Shown here: positions 43,456-52,235 of the stretch, one piece after another
Numbering within the stretch: position 1 is the stretch's first letter
Layout of the letters: every line of letters starts with the position of its first letter
Source: a bacterium
GTDB lineage: Bacteria > Electryoneota > JAOADG01
Assembly (NCBI GenBank): GCA_026417415.1
Contig: JAOADG010000004.1
Location: 1-64,000, forward strand
Direction: 5' to 3'
Length of the DNA stretch: 64,000 bases
Notes under the pieces: generated by a model
The model's input: only the letters and a program-made list of their open reading frames with translations
The model's database searches: none
Told to the model about the DNA's origin: nothing
Made by a program: the position numbers and the translations under genes

Positions 43456-44438
43456 TTTTAGTTACAGGCGCATTTGGTTTTATCGGTAGTACCTTAGTAG
43501 CACGGCTGAATCAGTTGGGCTATACCGATTTAATTTTGGTGGATCGTTTTGGTGCTGGTTTCAAATGGAAAAATATTCTTGGGTTACGGTTTCAAAAAGT
43601 CGTTGATAGAAATCAACTTTTTGATCTATTACAAACAGAACGATGGGCTTCGCAGATAACGGATATCTTTCATTTCGGTGCCAATACTGATACTACACAG
43701 ACCGATGCCGATTATCTTTATCAATGGAATGTGGACTATTCCATAAAGTTGTGCAATTGGGCAATTGCACGGGGAATACGTTTTTTTTATGCATCATCTG
43801 CTGCGGTGTATGGTGATGGTGCTTTAGGGTTTTCAGATGATCCGAATCTAACCTTTCGTCTTAAGCCCTTAAATGCTTATGGATTCTCCAAATGGTTATT
43901 TGATAAATACATTCTTGAAAATGACTATTATGAAAAAGTAGTCGGTTTTCGGTTTTTTAATGTTTTTGGACCAAATGAGTATCACAAAGGAAGGATGGCA
44001 TCAGTCGTATACCATGCTTTTCCACAAGTGAGTAAATCCAAGAAAATGGTTCTATTTCAATCCCATCATCCCCATTACAAGGATGGTGAACAAACCAGAG
44101 ATTTTATTTACATTGATGAAGTTTTGGATGCGATTGTATTTGCCTTTCAAAGGAAGGAAATGGTTGGCATTTTTAATTTAGGTACAGAAATACCGCATAC
44201 TTTCTATCAATTGGCTGAAGCGGTATTCAAAGCATTAGAGACACCTGTAAACATTGAATACATTCCAACTCCTGAACATATCCGAGAAAAATACCAATAC
44301 TACACTTGTGCAGATATGTCAAGGTGGTATCAATACAATTTTCCAAAATTTCAAGATCAATTTCAAAATCATATAAGTAATTATATTCAGAATTACCTTT
44401 CACAAGGGAAATATTATTCAGAGAATCTTGGGTTATGA
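43452..44438 (+). CDS. hldD: ADP-L-glycero-D-manno-heptose 6-epimerase
   Basis: A 328-residue extended short-chain dehydrogenase (RfaD/HldD). TGAFGFIGSTLVARLNQLGY binds NADP. IFHFGANTDTTQTDADYLYQWN, YASSAAVYGDG, and NAYGFSKWLFD (catalytic YxxxK) are close to the enzyme that converts ADP-D,D-heptose to ADP-L,D-heptose for the LPS core. FNVFGPNEYHKGRMASV is another family mark. It overlaps the upstream and downstream genes by 4 nt. With HldA and HldC homologues next to it and two GT9 genes in the same locus, heptose synthesis and transfer are both encoded here. Confidence 0.94.
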   Translation: MILVTGAFGFIGSTLVARLNQLGYTDLILVDRFGAGFKWKNILGLRFQKVVDRNQLFDLLQTERWASQITDIFHFGANTDTTQTDADYLYQWNVDYSIKLCNWAIARGIRFFYASSAAVYGDGALGFSDDPNLTFRLKPLNAYGFSKWLFDKYILENDYYEKVVGFRFFNVFGPNEYHKGRMASVVYHAFPQVSKSKKMVLFQSHHPHYKDGEQTRDFIYIDEVLDAIVFAFQRKEMVGIFNLGTEIPHTFYQLAEAVFKALETPVNIEYIPTPEHIREKYQYYTCADMSRWYQYNFPKFQDQFQNHISNYIQNYLSQGKYYSENLGL

Positions 44439-45427
44439 TGAATCAAAATAATCATCGCTACATCAACTTGTTAGATCGTTGTGTAGGCGTTTCAGTGGCT
44501 GTTGTTGGCGACTTAATGCTTGACTATTACATCACAGGTAGAGTAGAAAGGATTTCGCCTGAAGCACCCGTTCCAATCATTGACGTAGAAAAGGAATACT
44601 CTTTACCGGGTGGTGCAGCCAATGTTATTCAAAATGTAGTCGCTTTAGGTGCCCATGCGATTCCTTTTGGTGTTATTGGAAACGATTTGCATGGTGAAGA
44701 AGTGTTGAAACTGTTGCAATCTTTACGATGTATGATGGATGGTGTGATTGTGGATCCCCATAGACCCACCACCACAAAAACCAGAATAATGGCTGGCTCG
44801 CATCATATTGTCCGCGTAGATTATGAATCAAGACACGAAATTGATGATTTGGTTCAACAAAAATTGATGTCGGCTTTTCGTGAAGCCATAGAGGCCGATC
44901 ATATTCGTGCAATCGTGATTCAAGATTACAACAAAGGGGTAATGAGAGAAGATGTAATTCGTGGAGTAATCCAAATTGCAAAGGAATTCAGCATTCCAGT
45001 GTTGGTAGATCCAAAACAAAAAAACTTTTTTGCATATCAAAATGTGTCGGTTTTCAAACCCAACTTGAGAGAGACAGCAGCAGCGTTAAATAGAACCATT
45101 GAAACGGATAATGATATTCAGGAAGCAATTTACTCACTCCGAGAGAAAACCCAAGCAGAGAATATCTTATTGACCTTAGGTGCTGCTGGAATGACATTAT
45201 TGACCAATCAACAAACCTTGTATATTCCAACTACTGCAAGGAAAGTTGCAGACGTTTCAGGTGCAGGGGATACTGTGATAGCGACTATGGCGACCATGAT
45301 GGCAGCAGGTGGTGATCCTATCGCTTCGGCAAGAATAGCCAATTGTGCGGCAGGAATAGTGGTCGGAGAAGTTGGTGCGGTTCCTGTGAATAAAGAGCAC
45401 TTGCGAACGGCTGTCAAACAGTTGTAA
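44435..45427 (+). CDS. hldA: D-glycero-beta-D-manno-heptose-7-phosphate kinase (HldE N-terminal-type)
   Basis: A 330-residue PfkB/ribokinase-family enzyme. Motifs: VVGDLMLDYYITGRVERISPEAPVPI, PGGAANVIQNV, IVIQDYNKGVM, VLVDPKQKNFFAYQNVSVFKPN, and the C-terminal catalytic VADVSGAGDTVIA. This is the kinase half of HldE (RfaE domain I). The nucleotidyltransferase half is a separate gene (45594-46061), with tRNA-Val between the two. It starts with ATGATG and overlaps hldD. A small A/T hairpin covers its stop codon. Confidence 0.92.
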   Translation: MMNQNNHRYINLLDRCVGVSVAVVGDLMLDYYITGRVERISPEAPVPIIDVEKEYSLPGGAANVIQNVVALGAHAIPFGVIGNDLHGEEVLKLLQSLRCMMDGVIVDPHRPTTTKTRIMAGSHHIVRVDYESRHEIDDLVQQKLMSAFREAIEADHIRAIVIQDYNKGVMREDVIRGVIQIAKEFSIPVLVDPKQKNFFAYQNVSVFKPNLRETAAALNRTIETDNDIQEAIYSLREKTQAENILLTLGAAGMTLLTNQQTLYIPTTARKVADVSGAGDTVIATMATMMAAGGDPIASARIANCAAGIVVGEVGAVPVNKEHLRTAVKQL

Positions 45428-45446
45428 ACTTATTGGCTAAGTTTTT
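45426..45446 (+). terminator. Weak terminator-like hairpin after hldA
   Basis: AAACTTA-TTGGC-TAAGTTT followed by TT then C. The 7-bp stem overlaps the hldA stop codon and has a short T-run. It may separate the envelope operon from tRNA-Val. Confidence 0.4.
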
Positions 45447-45454
45447 CTACCAAA

Positions 45455-45528
45455 GGGCGCTTAGCTCAGCTGGCTAGAGCGCTGGTCTCACATACCAGAG
45501 GTCACTGGTTCAAGTCCAGTAGCGCCCA
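45455..45528 (+). tRNA. tRNA-Val (anticodon CAC)
   Basis: A 74-nt cloverleaf with acceptor GGGCGCT pairing with AGCGCCC and discriminator A. The D-arm is GCTCAGCTGGCTAGAGC, the anticodon stem is CTGGT/ACCAG with loop CTCACAT (anticodon CAC), and the T-arm contains GGTTCAAGTCC. CCA is not encoded. It reads GUG valine codons. It lies between the two halves of the split HldE function. Confidence 0.95.
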
Positions 45529-45531
45529 CAA

Positions 45532-45564
45532 CTCCTTTACTTGCTCTCGGAGTAAAGGAGTTTT
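45532..45564 (+). terminator. Intrinsic terminator after tRNA-Val
   Basis: CTCCTTTACT-TGCTCTCGG-AGTAAAGGAG forms a 10-bp stem followed by TTTT, 3 nt after the tRNA end. This would force hldC to use its own promoter or read-through. Confidence 0.8.
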
Positions 45565-45593
45565 GTCTTGTTAAAAAAAGGATTTACAAAAAA

Positions 45594-46061
45594 ATGGTAC
45601 TCACATTAGAAGAAGCGGTACGAAAAAGACACCTTTTAAAACTAATAGGCGAAACCTTGGTGATGACCAATGGTGTCTTTGATATTCTTCACCGTGGCCA
45701 TATTGAATACTTAGAAAAAGCCAGTCAATACGGCAAACAACTTTGGGTTGCTGTAAATTCCGACGTTTCAGTAAAAAAAATAAAGGGTGAAAAAAGACCC
45801 ATTATTCCGTGGGAAGATCGAGTCGCAGTACTGTCTGCATTACGGTATGTGGATCATGTTCTTCTGTTTGATGAAGATACACCATTAGCATTGTATAAAA
45901 CACTTCTACCAGATGTTTTGGTTAAAGGAGCAGATTATACGATTGAACAAATTGCGGGTGCAAAGGAAATTCTTGACAATGGTGGAAAAGTGGTAACCAT
46001 TGAGTTAACACCCAATCAATCTACCACAAAAATTATTGAAAAAATTTTATCCAATTTCTAA
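45594..46061 (+). CDS. hldC: D-glycero-beta-D-manno-heptose 1-phosphate adenylyltransferase (HldE C-terminal-type)
   Basis: A 155-residue cytidylyltransferase-like enzyme (RfaE domain II). The nucleotide-binding signature is TNGVFDILHRGHIEYLEKA with HxGH; VAVNSDVSVKKIKGEKRPIIPWEDRVAVLSAL and VLVKGADYTIEQIAGA follow, and the tail has the ELTPNQSTTKIIEKI motif seen in the family. It adenylates heptose 1-phosphate to ADP-heptose, the step between the HldA kinase and HldD. ffh begins 6 nt later, so it may share the transcript of the ribosomal block. Confidence 0.93.
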   Translation: MVLTLEEAVRKRHLLKLIGETLVMTNGVFDILHRGHIEYLEKASQYGKQLWVAVNSDVSVKKIKGEKRPIIPWEDRVAVLSALRYVDHVLLFDEDTPLALYKTLLPDVLVKGADYTIEQIAGAKEILDNGGKVVTIELTPNQSTTKIIEKILSNF

Positions 46062-46067
46062 AAGAAG

Positions 46068-47384
46068 ATGTTTGACCAACTTACCAATCGCTTAGAATCA
46101 TTTTTTAAGAAATTAAAAGGAAGCGGACGCCTCACCGAAGAGCAAGTTCGTGAAACCTTGCGTGAAGTCAAAAAAATTCTTTTAGAAGCAGATGTTAGTT
46201 TGTCGGTGGTTCGTGACTTCATCTTGAGAATTGAACAGAAAGCAGTGGGTCAAGAAGTGATCGCTTCTGTTTCACCGGGACACCAAATTATTAAAATTAT
46301 TCACGATGAATTGGTTGTTCTTTTAGGGGGTGATTACCGAACCTTGAAATTAAGTGGAACCCCTGCTGTCGTGATGGTTTGTGGACTGCAAGGTTCAGGG
46401 AAAACCACTTTTTGTGCAAAATTGGCTTTGTGGTTAAAAGAGAGAAAACGATTTCCATTGTTGGTTGCCGCAGATGTGTACCGTCCTGCAGCCATTGAGC
46501 AATTAGTCGTTCTTGGAGAAAAAATTTCTGTACCGGTTTTTACAGGTGATCGTAAAAATCCATTAAAGATTGCGCAAGAATGTATTGATGCAGCACGTGA
46601 ACGAAGTTCAGATGTGGTGATTGTAGATACTGCAGGTAGATTGGCAATTGATAATCAAATGATGACCGAATTGGAAAAAATTAAATCCATTCTTTCACCT
46701 TCGGATATTCTTTATGTTGCAGATGCAATGACTGGTCAAGATGCAGTGAATACCGCCTCTGAGTTTGCAAAGCGAATCAATTTCCACGGAGTTGTATTAA
46801 CGAAAATGGATGGTGATGCCCGAGGTGGTGCTGCATTATCCATTCGACACGTGACAGGTAAACCTCTGCAATTCATTGGTACAGGTGAAAAAGTGGATGC
46901 ATTAGAACCCTTCCATCCTGATAGAATGGCTAAGAGGATTTTAGGAATGGGTGATGTGGTTACCTTGGTGGAACGGGCACAAAAAGCCGTTGATGAAAAA
47001 AAAGCCGCCGAGTTAGCCGAACGAATGCTGACCAATACTTTTACATTAGAGGATTTCTTGGAACAGTTGGACAGTATTAAGAAAATGGGATCTTTGCAAG
47101 AGTTGATCAAGATGATACCCGGAATTGGTTCCAAAATAAAGGATACAGAAATTGATGAAAAGGAATTGGTGATTGTAAAATCCATCATTCAAAGTATGAC
47201 CAAAGAAGAGCGAAGAAGACCTCAGATTATTGATCTTTCCAGAAAACGAAGAATTGCTTTAGGAAGCGGTAGATCTATTCAAGAAGTTAATCGGTTACTC
47301 AATCAGTATGAGCAGATACGAAAAATGATGAGCAAAATGGGTGGTGCGCAATTGAAGAAAGGTAAAATCCCTTTTGCATTTTAA
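46068..47384 (+). CDS. ffh: Signal recognition particle GTPase Ffh (SRP54)
   Basis: A 438-residue SRP protein that binds signal sequences on the ribosome and docks with FtsY. It has the N-domain helical bundle (LTNRLESFFKKLKGSGRLTEEQV), the G-domain with GLQGSGKTTFCAKLA (near residue 106), DTAGR, TKMDGDARGGAALS and the insertion box, and the methionine-bearing M-domain (about 300-430) ending GGAQLKKGKIPFAF. The C-terminal tail is short. It is first in the conserved ffh-rpsP-rimM-trmD-rplS order, 6 nt after hldC. Confidence 0.97.
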   Translation: MFDQLTNRLESFFKKLKGSGRLTEEQVRETLREVKKILLEADVSLSVVRDFILRIEQKAVGQEVIASVSPGHQIIKIIHDELVVLLGGDYRTLKLSGTPAVVMVCGLQGSGKTTFCAKLALWLKERKRFPLLVAADVYRPAAIEQLVVLGEKISVPVFTGDRKNPLKIAQECIDAARERSSDVVIVDTAGRLAIDNQMMTELEKIKSILSPSDILYVADAMTGQDAVNTASEFAKRINFHGVVLTKMDGDARGGAALSIRHVTGKPLQFIGTGEKVDALEPFHPDRMAKRILGMGDVVTLVERAQKAVDEKKAAELAERMLTNTFTLEDFLEQLDSIKKMGSLQELIKMIPGIGSKIKDTEIDEKELVIVKSIIQSMTKEERRRPQIIDLSRKRRIALGSGRSIQEVNRLLNQYEQIRKMMSKMGGAQLKKGKIPFAF

Positions 47385-47429
47385 CCGTATCATAATCAAG
47401 TTACAACAAAAATAAGAATAAGGAGAAAA

Positions 47430-47783
47430 ATGGTTAAAATTCGTTTAGGACGGTTTGGACGTAAAAAAAGACCGTTTTACCGTATTTTAGTGACAGATGC
47501 ACGTTCGCCAAGAGATAGTGGATTTATTGAAAAAATTGGTACCTATGATCCTCTTCATCCAATCAGTAAAGTAGAAGTCAACATTGATAAAGCATTAGAA
47601 TGGTTAGAAAAAGGTGCTCAGCCTACGGATACTGTGCGTTCAATCTTCTCCCAACAAGGAATTATGTATCTTTTTGATCTGAAAAAGAATCAAAATGCTA
47701 CACCTGAACAATTGAATAAAGCGTTGGAAGAATGGCGGGCAAAACATCCTCAACGATTTCCCAAGAAATCAGAAGAAGAATAG
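47430..47783 (+). CDS. rpsP: 30S ribosomal protein S16
   Basis: A 117-residue S16 homologue: MVKIRLGRFGRKKRPFYRILVTDARSPRDSGFIEKIGTYDPL is diagnostic. It helps 30S assembly. The C-terminus is about 30 residues longer than in E. coli, as is common in Bacteroidota-type S16. A strong AAGGAG ribosome-binding site lies before the ATG. Confidence 0.97.
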   Translation: MVKIRLGRFGRKKRPFYRILVTDARSPRDSGFIEKIGTYDPLHPISKVEVNIDKALEWLEKGAQPTDTVRSIFSQQGIMYLFDLKKNQNATPEQLNKALEEWRAKHPQRFPKKSEEE

Positions 47784-47805
47784 TTTGAATCATTGATGAT
47801 GTGGT

Positions 47806-48339
47806 GTGCAATCGGAACGAATTACAATAGGTAAAATCATTAAACCGCACGGGATCCACGGCGAATGTGTGGTTTTTTCTTTATCAGATATTGGTAAGCA
47901 TTGGGTTAGAGGAAAAGTATTTTTCATTAGTTGGGATGACCAAAACGTTCACCAAACCGTTCCAAAGGTTACCATTGAAACGGTACGATACAGCAATCAA
48001 AAATTGCTAATCAAATTTGCAGAAATCAATCAGCGTTCAGAAATAGAACGTTTGGTAGGTTCCTATTTAGAAATAGAAACTCGGACACCGATAAAACAAA
48101 AATGGATCTTTTACATTGACGATTTGTTGGATTGTCAAGTTTACACGGAGACACTGGATTACATTGGTGTAGTGGTGGAAGTGCTTGAATTGCCGGCGAA
48201 TCATTGCATTGAAGTGAGAAATGAGTTGGGCGATACGGCGATAATACCATTTCTAAAAAAGTTTGTGAAGAAGGTAGATATAGAAAATAAGAAGATTATC
48301 GTTAAACCGATTGAAGGTTTAATTGATTGGTTGGAGTAA
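47806..48339 (+). CDS. rimM: Ribosome maturation factor RimM
   Basis: A 177-residue protein of the RimM family, which helps mature the 30S head and binds S19. The N-terminal beta-barrel opens with RITIGKIIKPHGIHGECVV, and the PRC-barrel part has WIFYIDDLLDCQVYTE and IPFLKKFVKKVDIENKKIIV. The start is GTG at 47806, since no in-frame ATG precedes the conserved part. It lies 22 nt after rpsP and 7 nt before trmD. Confidence 0.94.
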   Translation: MQSERITIGKIIKPHGIHGECVVFSLSDIGKHWVRGKVFFISWDDQNVHQTVPKVTIETVRYSNQKLLIKFAEINQRSEIERLVGSYLEIETRTPIKQKWIFYIDDLLDCQVYTETLDYIGVVVEVLELPANHCIEVRNELGDTAIIPFLKKFVKKVDIENKKIIVKPIEGLIDWLE

Positions 48340-48346
48340 TCTCAAT

Positions 48347-49075
48347 ATGATGCTGATTGAAGTGGTAACCCTTTTTCCGGAAATGGTAGATGTCGTTTTG
48401 AAAACCAGCATTTTAGAACGTGCTGAAAAGTTTTCCAAGGTTGAGTATCGTGTCCATAACCTTAGAAAATGGGCAAAAGGAAAACACTTGACTGTGGATG
48501 ATGTCCCATTTGGTGGAGGTGCGGGAATGGTACTAAAACCGGAGCCACTATGTAATGCAGTGGATGAATTAAAGCAACAAGCATTCAAATCGGGCTATGA
48601 ACCTTATGTAATCTTTCCGTCACCGGATGGAGTATTATTTTCTCAAGAACGTGCAATCCAACTTGCAAAACGAAAATATCTTTTGTTTATTTGTGGTCGC
48701 TATAAAGGTGTAGATGAGCGATTTCGGCAGACACGTGTGGATGAAGAGATAAGTATCGGAGATTATGTTCTTTCGGGTGGTGAACTACCAGCACTGACCA
48801 TTATTGATGCAATCGTACGATTACAAGAAGGTGTGTTAACAGATTTTGAATCTGCCACGGTAGATAGTTTCTACCAAACTCCTTTACTTGATTGCGCATG
48901 GTACACGAGACCTTGGGAGTTTGAAGGACTTACACCACCAGAAGTATTGAAGAGTGGTAATCACAAACAAATTGATGAATGGAGACAAAAAAGTAGAGAA
49001 GAAAAAACCAAAGCAAGAAGACCCGATTTGTGGGAAAAATGGTTAGAATTACAGAATAAAAAGGAAGAGGATTAA
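48347..49075 (+). CDS. trmD: tRNA (guanine-N1)-methyltransferase TrmD
   Basis: A SPOUT-class enzyme of about 242 residues that methylates G37 of tRNAs. Motifs: [69 protein letters not shown], and [15 protein letters not shown]. The knot that holds S-adenosylmethionine is in the GGGAGM to SGGELP stretch. ATG 48347 (with GGAG upstream) fits; the track TTG at 48323 reads into the rimM end. It is followed 1 nt later by rplS. Confidence 0.96.
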   Translation: MMLIEVVTLFPEMVDVVLKTSILERAEKFSKVEYRVHNLRKWAKGKHLTVDDVPFGGGAGMVLKPEPLCNAVDELKQQAFKSGYEPYVIFPSPDGVLFSQERAIQLAKRKYLLFICGRYKGVDERFRQTRVDEEISIGDYVLSGGELPALTIIDAIVRLQEGVLTDFESATVDSFYQTPLLDCAWYTRPWEFEGLTPPEVLKSGNHKQIDEWRQKSREEKTKARRPDLWEKWLELQNKKEED

Positions 49076-49076
49076 A

Positions 49077-49493
49077 ATGAGTTTTCAATATGCTGTGACG
49101 TCAAGCCAAATGAAAAAAGTACAAGACCTCCCTAATTTTCAAGTAGGTGACACAATTGTGGTGTATGTACGCGTAATTGAAGGGGACAAAGAGAGGTTGC
49201 AAGCATTTCAAGGAACTGTGATTAAAAAACGTGGGATAGGAACTTCTGCTACCTTCACGGTTCGAAAAATTTCAAATGGTGTTGGTGTAGAGCGGATTTT
49301 TCCACTTCATTGTCCTTCTATTTCAAAAATAGAAATCGTCAAGCATGCTAAAGTGCGGCGTGCGAAGCTGTATTATTTACGTGGATTAACTGGAAAAGCC
49401 ACTCGGCTAAAAGAGAAAGCAAGAAAAGTGGAAGTTGTCATTGAATCTACACCAGAGGTCAATGAAACCACTGAAGAGAATGTGGTCAGTTAG
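49077..49493 (+). CDS. rplS: 50S ribosomal protein L19
   Basis: A 138-residue L19 homologue. [35 protein letters not shown] and [43 protein letters not shown] are diagnostic. It lies at the 30S-50S interface. About 20 acidic residues extend the C-terminus. The gene follows trmD by 1 nt and ends the ribosomal block; the cobalamin riboswitch starts about 45 nt later. Confidence 0.97.
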   Translation: MSFQYAVTSSQMKKVQDLPNFQVGDTIVVYVRVIEGDKERLQAFQGTVIKKRGIGTSATFTVRKISNGVGVERIFPLHCPSISKIEIVKHAKVRRAKLYYLRGLTGKATRLKEKARKVEVVIESTPEVNETTEENVVS

Positions 49494-49537
49494 CCGTTCT
49501 TTGAGAACTGTATAGGAATTTTTCTTTCTTAAACCAA

Positions 49538-49647
49538 ACAACAGCGAAGTCGGTGAGAATCCGACACTGCCCCGCAACTGTGATTGGTGTATGCCATAAG
49601 TCAGGTCGCCTGTTTCATCAAACGTAACCTCCGTGGGGAGGGAGACG
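49538..49647 (+). promoter_or_regulatory. Cobalamin riboswitch (compact) with RBS-covering hairpin
   Basis: The core GCGAAGTCGGTGAGAATCCG, then CACTGCCCCGCAACTGTGA, and the B12-box-like AAGTCAGGTCGCCTG match the cobalamin riboswitch consensus. AACAG (49540-49544) can pair with CTGTT (49610-49614) to close the aptamer. It is short, lacking the large peripheral arms, so it may be a class II type; this is inference. Downstream CCTCC (49628-49632) pairs with GGAGG (49637-49641), the ribosome-binding site of the next gene, which implies translational repression by the ligand. Confidence 0.9.
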
Positions 49648-50238
49648 ATGCCTAAAGAACTTCAAACCGCACAAACCAATGAACTACCGTTTCAATCCGT
49701 TGCACAGATTGCACAAATTGGTGTATGGTCCGCTGCGGTAGCCGCAGTGGGATATTTATTTTCGTTTATTCCTAACGTAGAAGCAGTTACCTTTACAACC
49801 GCATTAGCAGGAGTATTCTTAGGTCCAATCAATGGGGCTATTGTGGGTGGAATTGGAATCGCGATTTATTCTTTGTTCAATCCGTGGGGTTTTCCACCTA
49901 TTCTACTGTTATTGGTTCAAATGGTAGCAATGGCTTCTATTGGTGGAATTTCTGGAATACTAAAAAGGTTCATACCGCATCGCATTCATTTCAGAATTCT
50001 TTTTTGGGGTGTTGTAGGTTTAATGGGTTCATTGTGGTATGACCTCTTGACTACACTGATTACTCCATTTTTAGCAGAAATGCAAGGACAATCGCTACTT
50101 GTGGTACTCGTTGCACAAATTCCCTTTACTGCGGTTAAAGGTCTTGCCAATATTATCCTCTTCGCATCACTGTTTGATCCACTGCGTTTGCGGATTGAGA
50201 AGATACGACAGACCTCGTTGACTATGAGGCACAAGTGA
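49648..50238 (+). CDS. ECF transporter S component, probable cobalamin (corrinoid) specificity
   Basis: A membrane protein of about 197 residues with five to six helices and the ECF substrate-binding (S) component style: IAQIGVWSAAVAAVGYLFSFIPNVEAVTFTTALAGVFLGPINGAIVGGIGIAIYSLFNPWG. The GP.NGA.VG.....Y and NP.G motifs are seen in the CbrT/ECF family. In ECF systems the S component binds the vitamin and couples to a shared EcfT/EcfA module, not encoded in this window. It sits directly under a cobalamin riboswitch, so corrinoid or precursor transport is likely. ATG 49648 follows GGAGGGAG at 6 nt; the track GTG 49633 lies in the hairpin loop. Confidence 0.85.
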   Translation: MPKELQTAQTNELPFQSVAQIAQIGVWSAAVAAVGYLFSFIPNVEAVTFTTALAGVFLGPINGAIVGGIGIAIYSLFNPWGFPPILLLLVQMVAMASIGGISGILKRFIPHRIHFRILFWGVVGLMGSLWYDLLTTLITPFLAEMQGQSLLVVLVAQIPFTAVKGLANIILFASLFDPLRLRIEKIRQTSLTMRHK

Positions 50239-52235
50239 AAACCCGATGGTATTTTTTTGGTATCTGTTTTCTTTTTCAGGTTTTTGGTGTACTATCGTAT
50301 TCAAAAGAAATACTTGAAAAAAAATCTCCCGAATCAAAAGACACCGCGAAAACAATACAACTTATAGATACCGTTCGATTGGATACAAGACCCCGTGTAA
50401 AAACTCGGGCAAACACTTTGCTCAATCGTGATACAATTTTGAAAGTCCCATATTCGTTTACAGTTTTTACTCAAGATTCGCTTCCATTTCAAAATCGCTT
50501 TTCATCCATTGAAATCGCACCAACGCATGAGCGTTCAATGGTCGATGCGAGTCACCATTTGGTAGGTATTTTCCCTTATGATTTAGGTGTTTATGGTCAA
50601 CCTTCCGTATTAGCAAATCCAATTGATCCACATCAAATCCAATGGATTGCATTTGAAAGAGAAAATAACGATCCAATCCATTTTAGAACCTCCTCAGAAT
50701 TAATCTCAGTAAGAGGATTGAATTACGCATGTTATAGTTTGTTTGAAGATGCGAACAATGTGATCTACGCAGAACCACTGATTTATAATCCGAAACACCC
50801 ACTCCTCAAAGTAGATTATAGAAATGGATACTATGCGTTAGGAAGAGCAGATGTACGTTTTTTTCAACCGATTTCTGAAGCAACGCGGTGGGGTTTTGCT
50901 ACAACTGTTTCACAAGGTGATGGACGATATTTAGGTGCTGATGTGAATGAAACCAATTTGTTTTTTCATTACCGCTATCTCCCAAAAGATAAAATCCATT
51001 GGTTTCTCAATGTTAGACAAAATCAAGAAAAAAATGGTGTTGCTTTTCGTAGTGCAAGAGATAGGAGTGAACAACGATATGATCTTGATCTTGCGATTCG
51101 ATCACCGCAGCGATATTTGGATTTAGATTCTACTTCTACCACTTCTTCGGATAACTTCTTTGTACATCAAGTATTCAGATGGAGGTTCAATTTTTTTTGG
51201 ACTGTAGTAGAAAGAAGGTGGTTCCGTAATCCGTATGCTGTTGGTAGAAGATTGGGGGCAAAAGGACGCATTACCTTACCAACCACGTTTGGATCTTTTT
51301 CGTTCATCAATTCATATCAAACGTTATCAGCACTATTACCCAATCGTGGCAAGCATCCATTCCATCTGAATGAAGCGTGTTTGCAATATGAAAGGGATGC
51401 CCCTTTTCGTTTCACGTTAGCAAACCACCTCTGGATTTCAAAACAATATCAACCGAAATACACGTTTTCATTGAACACATCCTTTGCTTGGTTCTCCAAT
51501 TTGGAAAGCACGGTATCGTTTTCACAGAACATTCGCTATCCATCGTTTGAAGAGCGGTATTCATGGATCAGTGAACCGATTCTTGAACGATCCTTTGACA
51601 AAGTACTCTATTTACAAAACCCAAATGTTCCTTATATTGGAAATCCAAATTTATCACCGGTTCTTTCCAATCAATTGGCTTTTGCAACGCACTGGTATAA
51701 AAATCATCATTTGAAGATTCATCTTTACTCTGCTTGGATAAATACTCTACACTCAATTCAAACTCAATATGTATTAGACACTTCAGCAACAGGGTATTTT
51801 ACTGCTATTCAAAGTTCCTCGGTTCAAAATTACAAGGTATTTGGAACTCAGTGGACTTCCAAAATTGATGAAAAATTTTTTTTCAATGGAACGATTAGTA
51901 GTGTTTTGGATCCAAATCGTAAAAATACCTTTGTACCTGACGTATGGGGTTTCGTGGATTTCGGGTTTCAAGATGCTTTTCAGGGAGATGCTGCAGATTG
52001 GCAAGGTAGAATTCGAATCAGGCATATAGGCGAAAGATATTGGTACAACGATCATAGACCTACCATTCATCCGAGAGTAACCCCTATTGATCTTTTATTT
52101 TCAATACGGATTTATTCCTTGCGCATCAATTGGGGAATATCCAATTTTGCACGCGAGACATATGAAGTGTTGCCCGGTTATCCTTGTATGCACCGTGAAG
52201 AAGTCTGGGGTGTGAATTGGAACTTATGGGATTAA
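50235..52235 (+). CDS. TonB-dependent-receptor-like outer-membrane barrel (atypical plug)
   Basis: A 666-residue outer-membrane protein with a signal peptide (WYFFGICFLFQVFGVLSYS). The N-terminal region (about 95-160) reads HHLVGIFPYDLGVYGQPSVLANPIDPHQIQWIAFERENNDP, which follows the layout of a TonB receptor plug, but with few of its usual residues. The rest is a beta-rich barrel with aromatic-girdled strands, including NPNVPYIGNPNLSPVLSNQLAFATHW and a C-terminal end like other receptors (ISNFARETYEVLPGYPCMHREEVWGVNWNLWD). It overlaps the S-component gene by 4 nt, so it is under the cobalamin riboswitch. Corrinoid import is the most likely role. Confidence 0.75.
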   Translation: MKTRWYFFGICFLFQVFGVLSYSKEILEKKSPESKDTAKTIQLIDTVRLDTRPRVKTRANTLLNRDTILKVPYSFTVFTQDSLPFQNRFSSIEIAPTHERSMVDASHHLVGIFPYDLGVYGQPSVLANPIDPHQIQWIAFERENNDPIHFRTSSELISVRGLNYACYSLFEDANNVIYAEPLIYNPKHPLLKVDYRNGYYALGRADVRFFQPISEATRWGFATTVSQGDGRYLGADVNETNLFFHYRYLPKDKIHWFLNVRQNQEKNGVAFRSARDRSEQRYDLDLAIRSPQRYLDLDSTSTTSSDNFFVHQVFRWRFNFFWTVVERRWFRNPYAVGRRLGAKGRITLPTTFGSFSFINSYQTLSALLPNRGKHPFHLNEACLQYERDAPFRFTLANHLWISKQYQPKYTFSLNTSFAWFSNLESTVSFSQNIRYPSFEERYSWISEPILERSFDKVLYLQNPNVPYIGNPNLSPVLSNQLAFATHWYKNHHLKIHLYSAWINTLHSIQTQYVLDTSATGYFTAIQSSSVQNYKVFGTQWTSKIDEKFFFNGTISSVLDPNRKNTFVPDVWGFVDFGFQDAFQGDAADWQGRIRIRHIGERYWYNDHRPTIHPRVTPIDLLFSIRIYSLRINWGISNFARETYEVLPGYPCMHREEVWGVNWNLWD

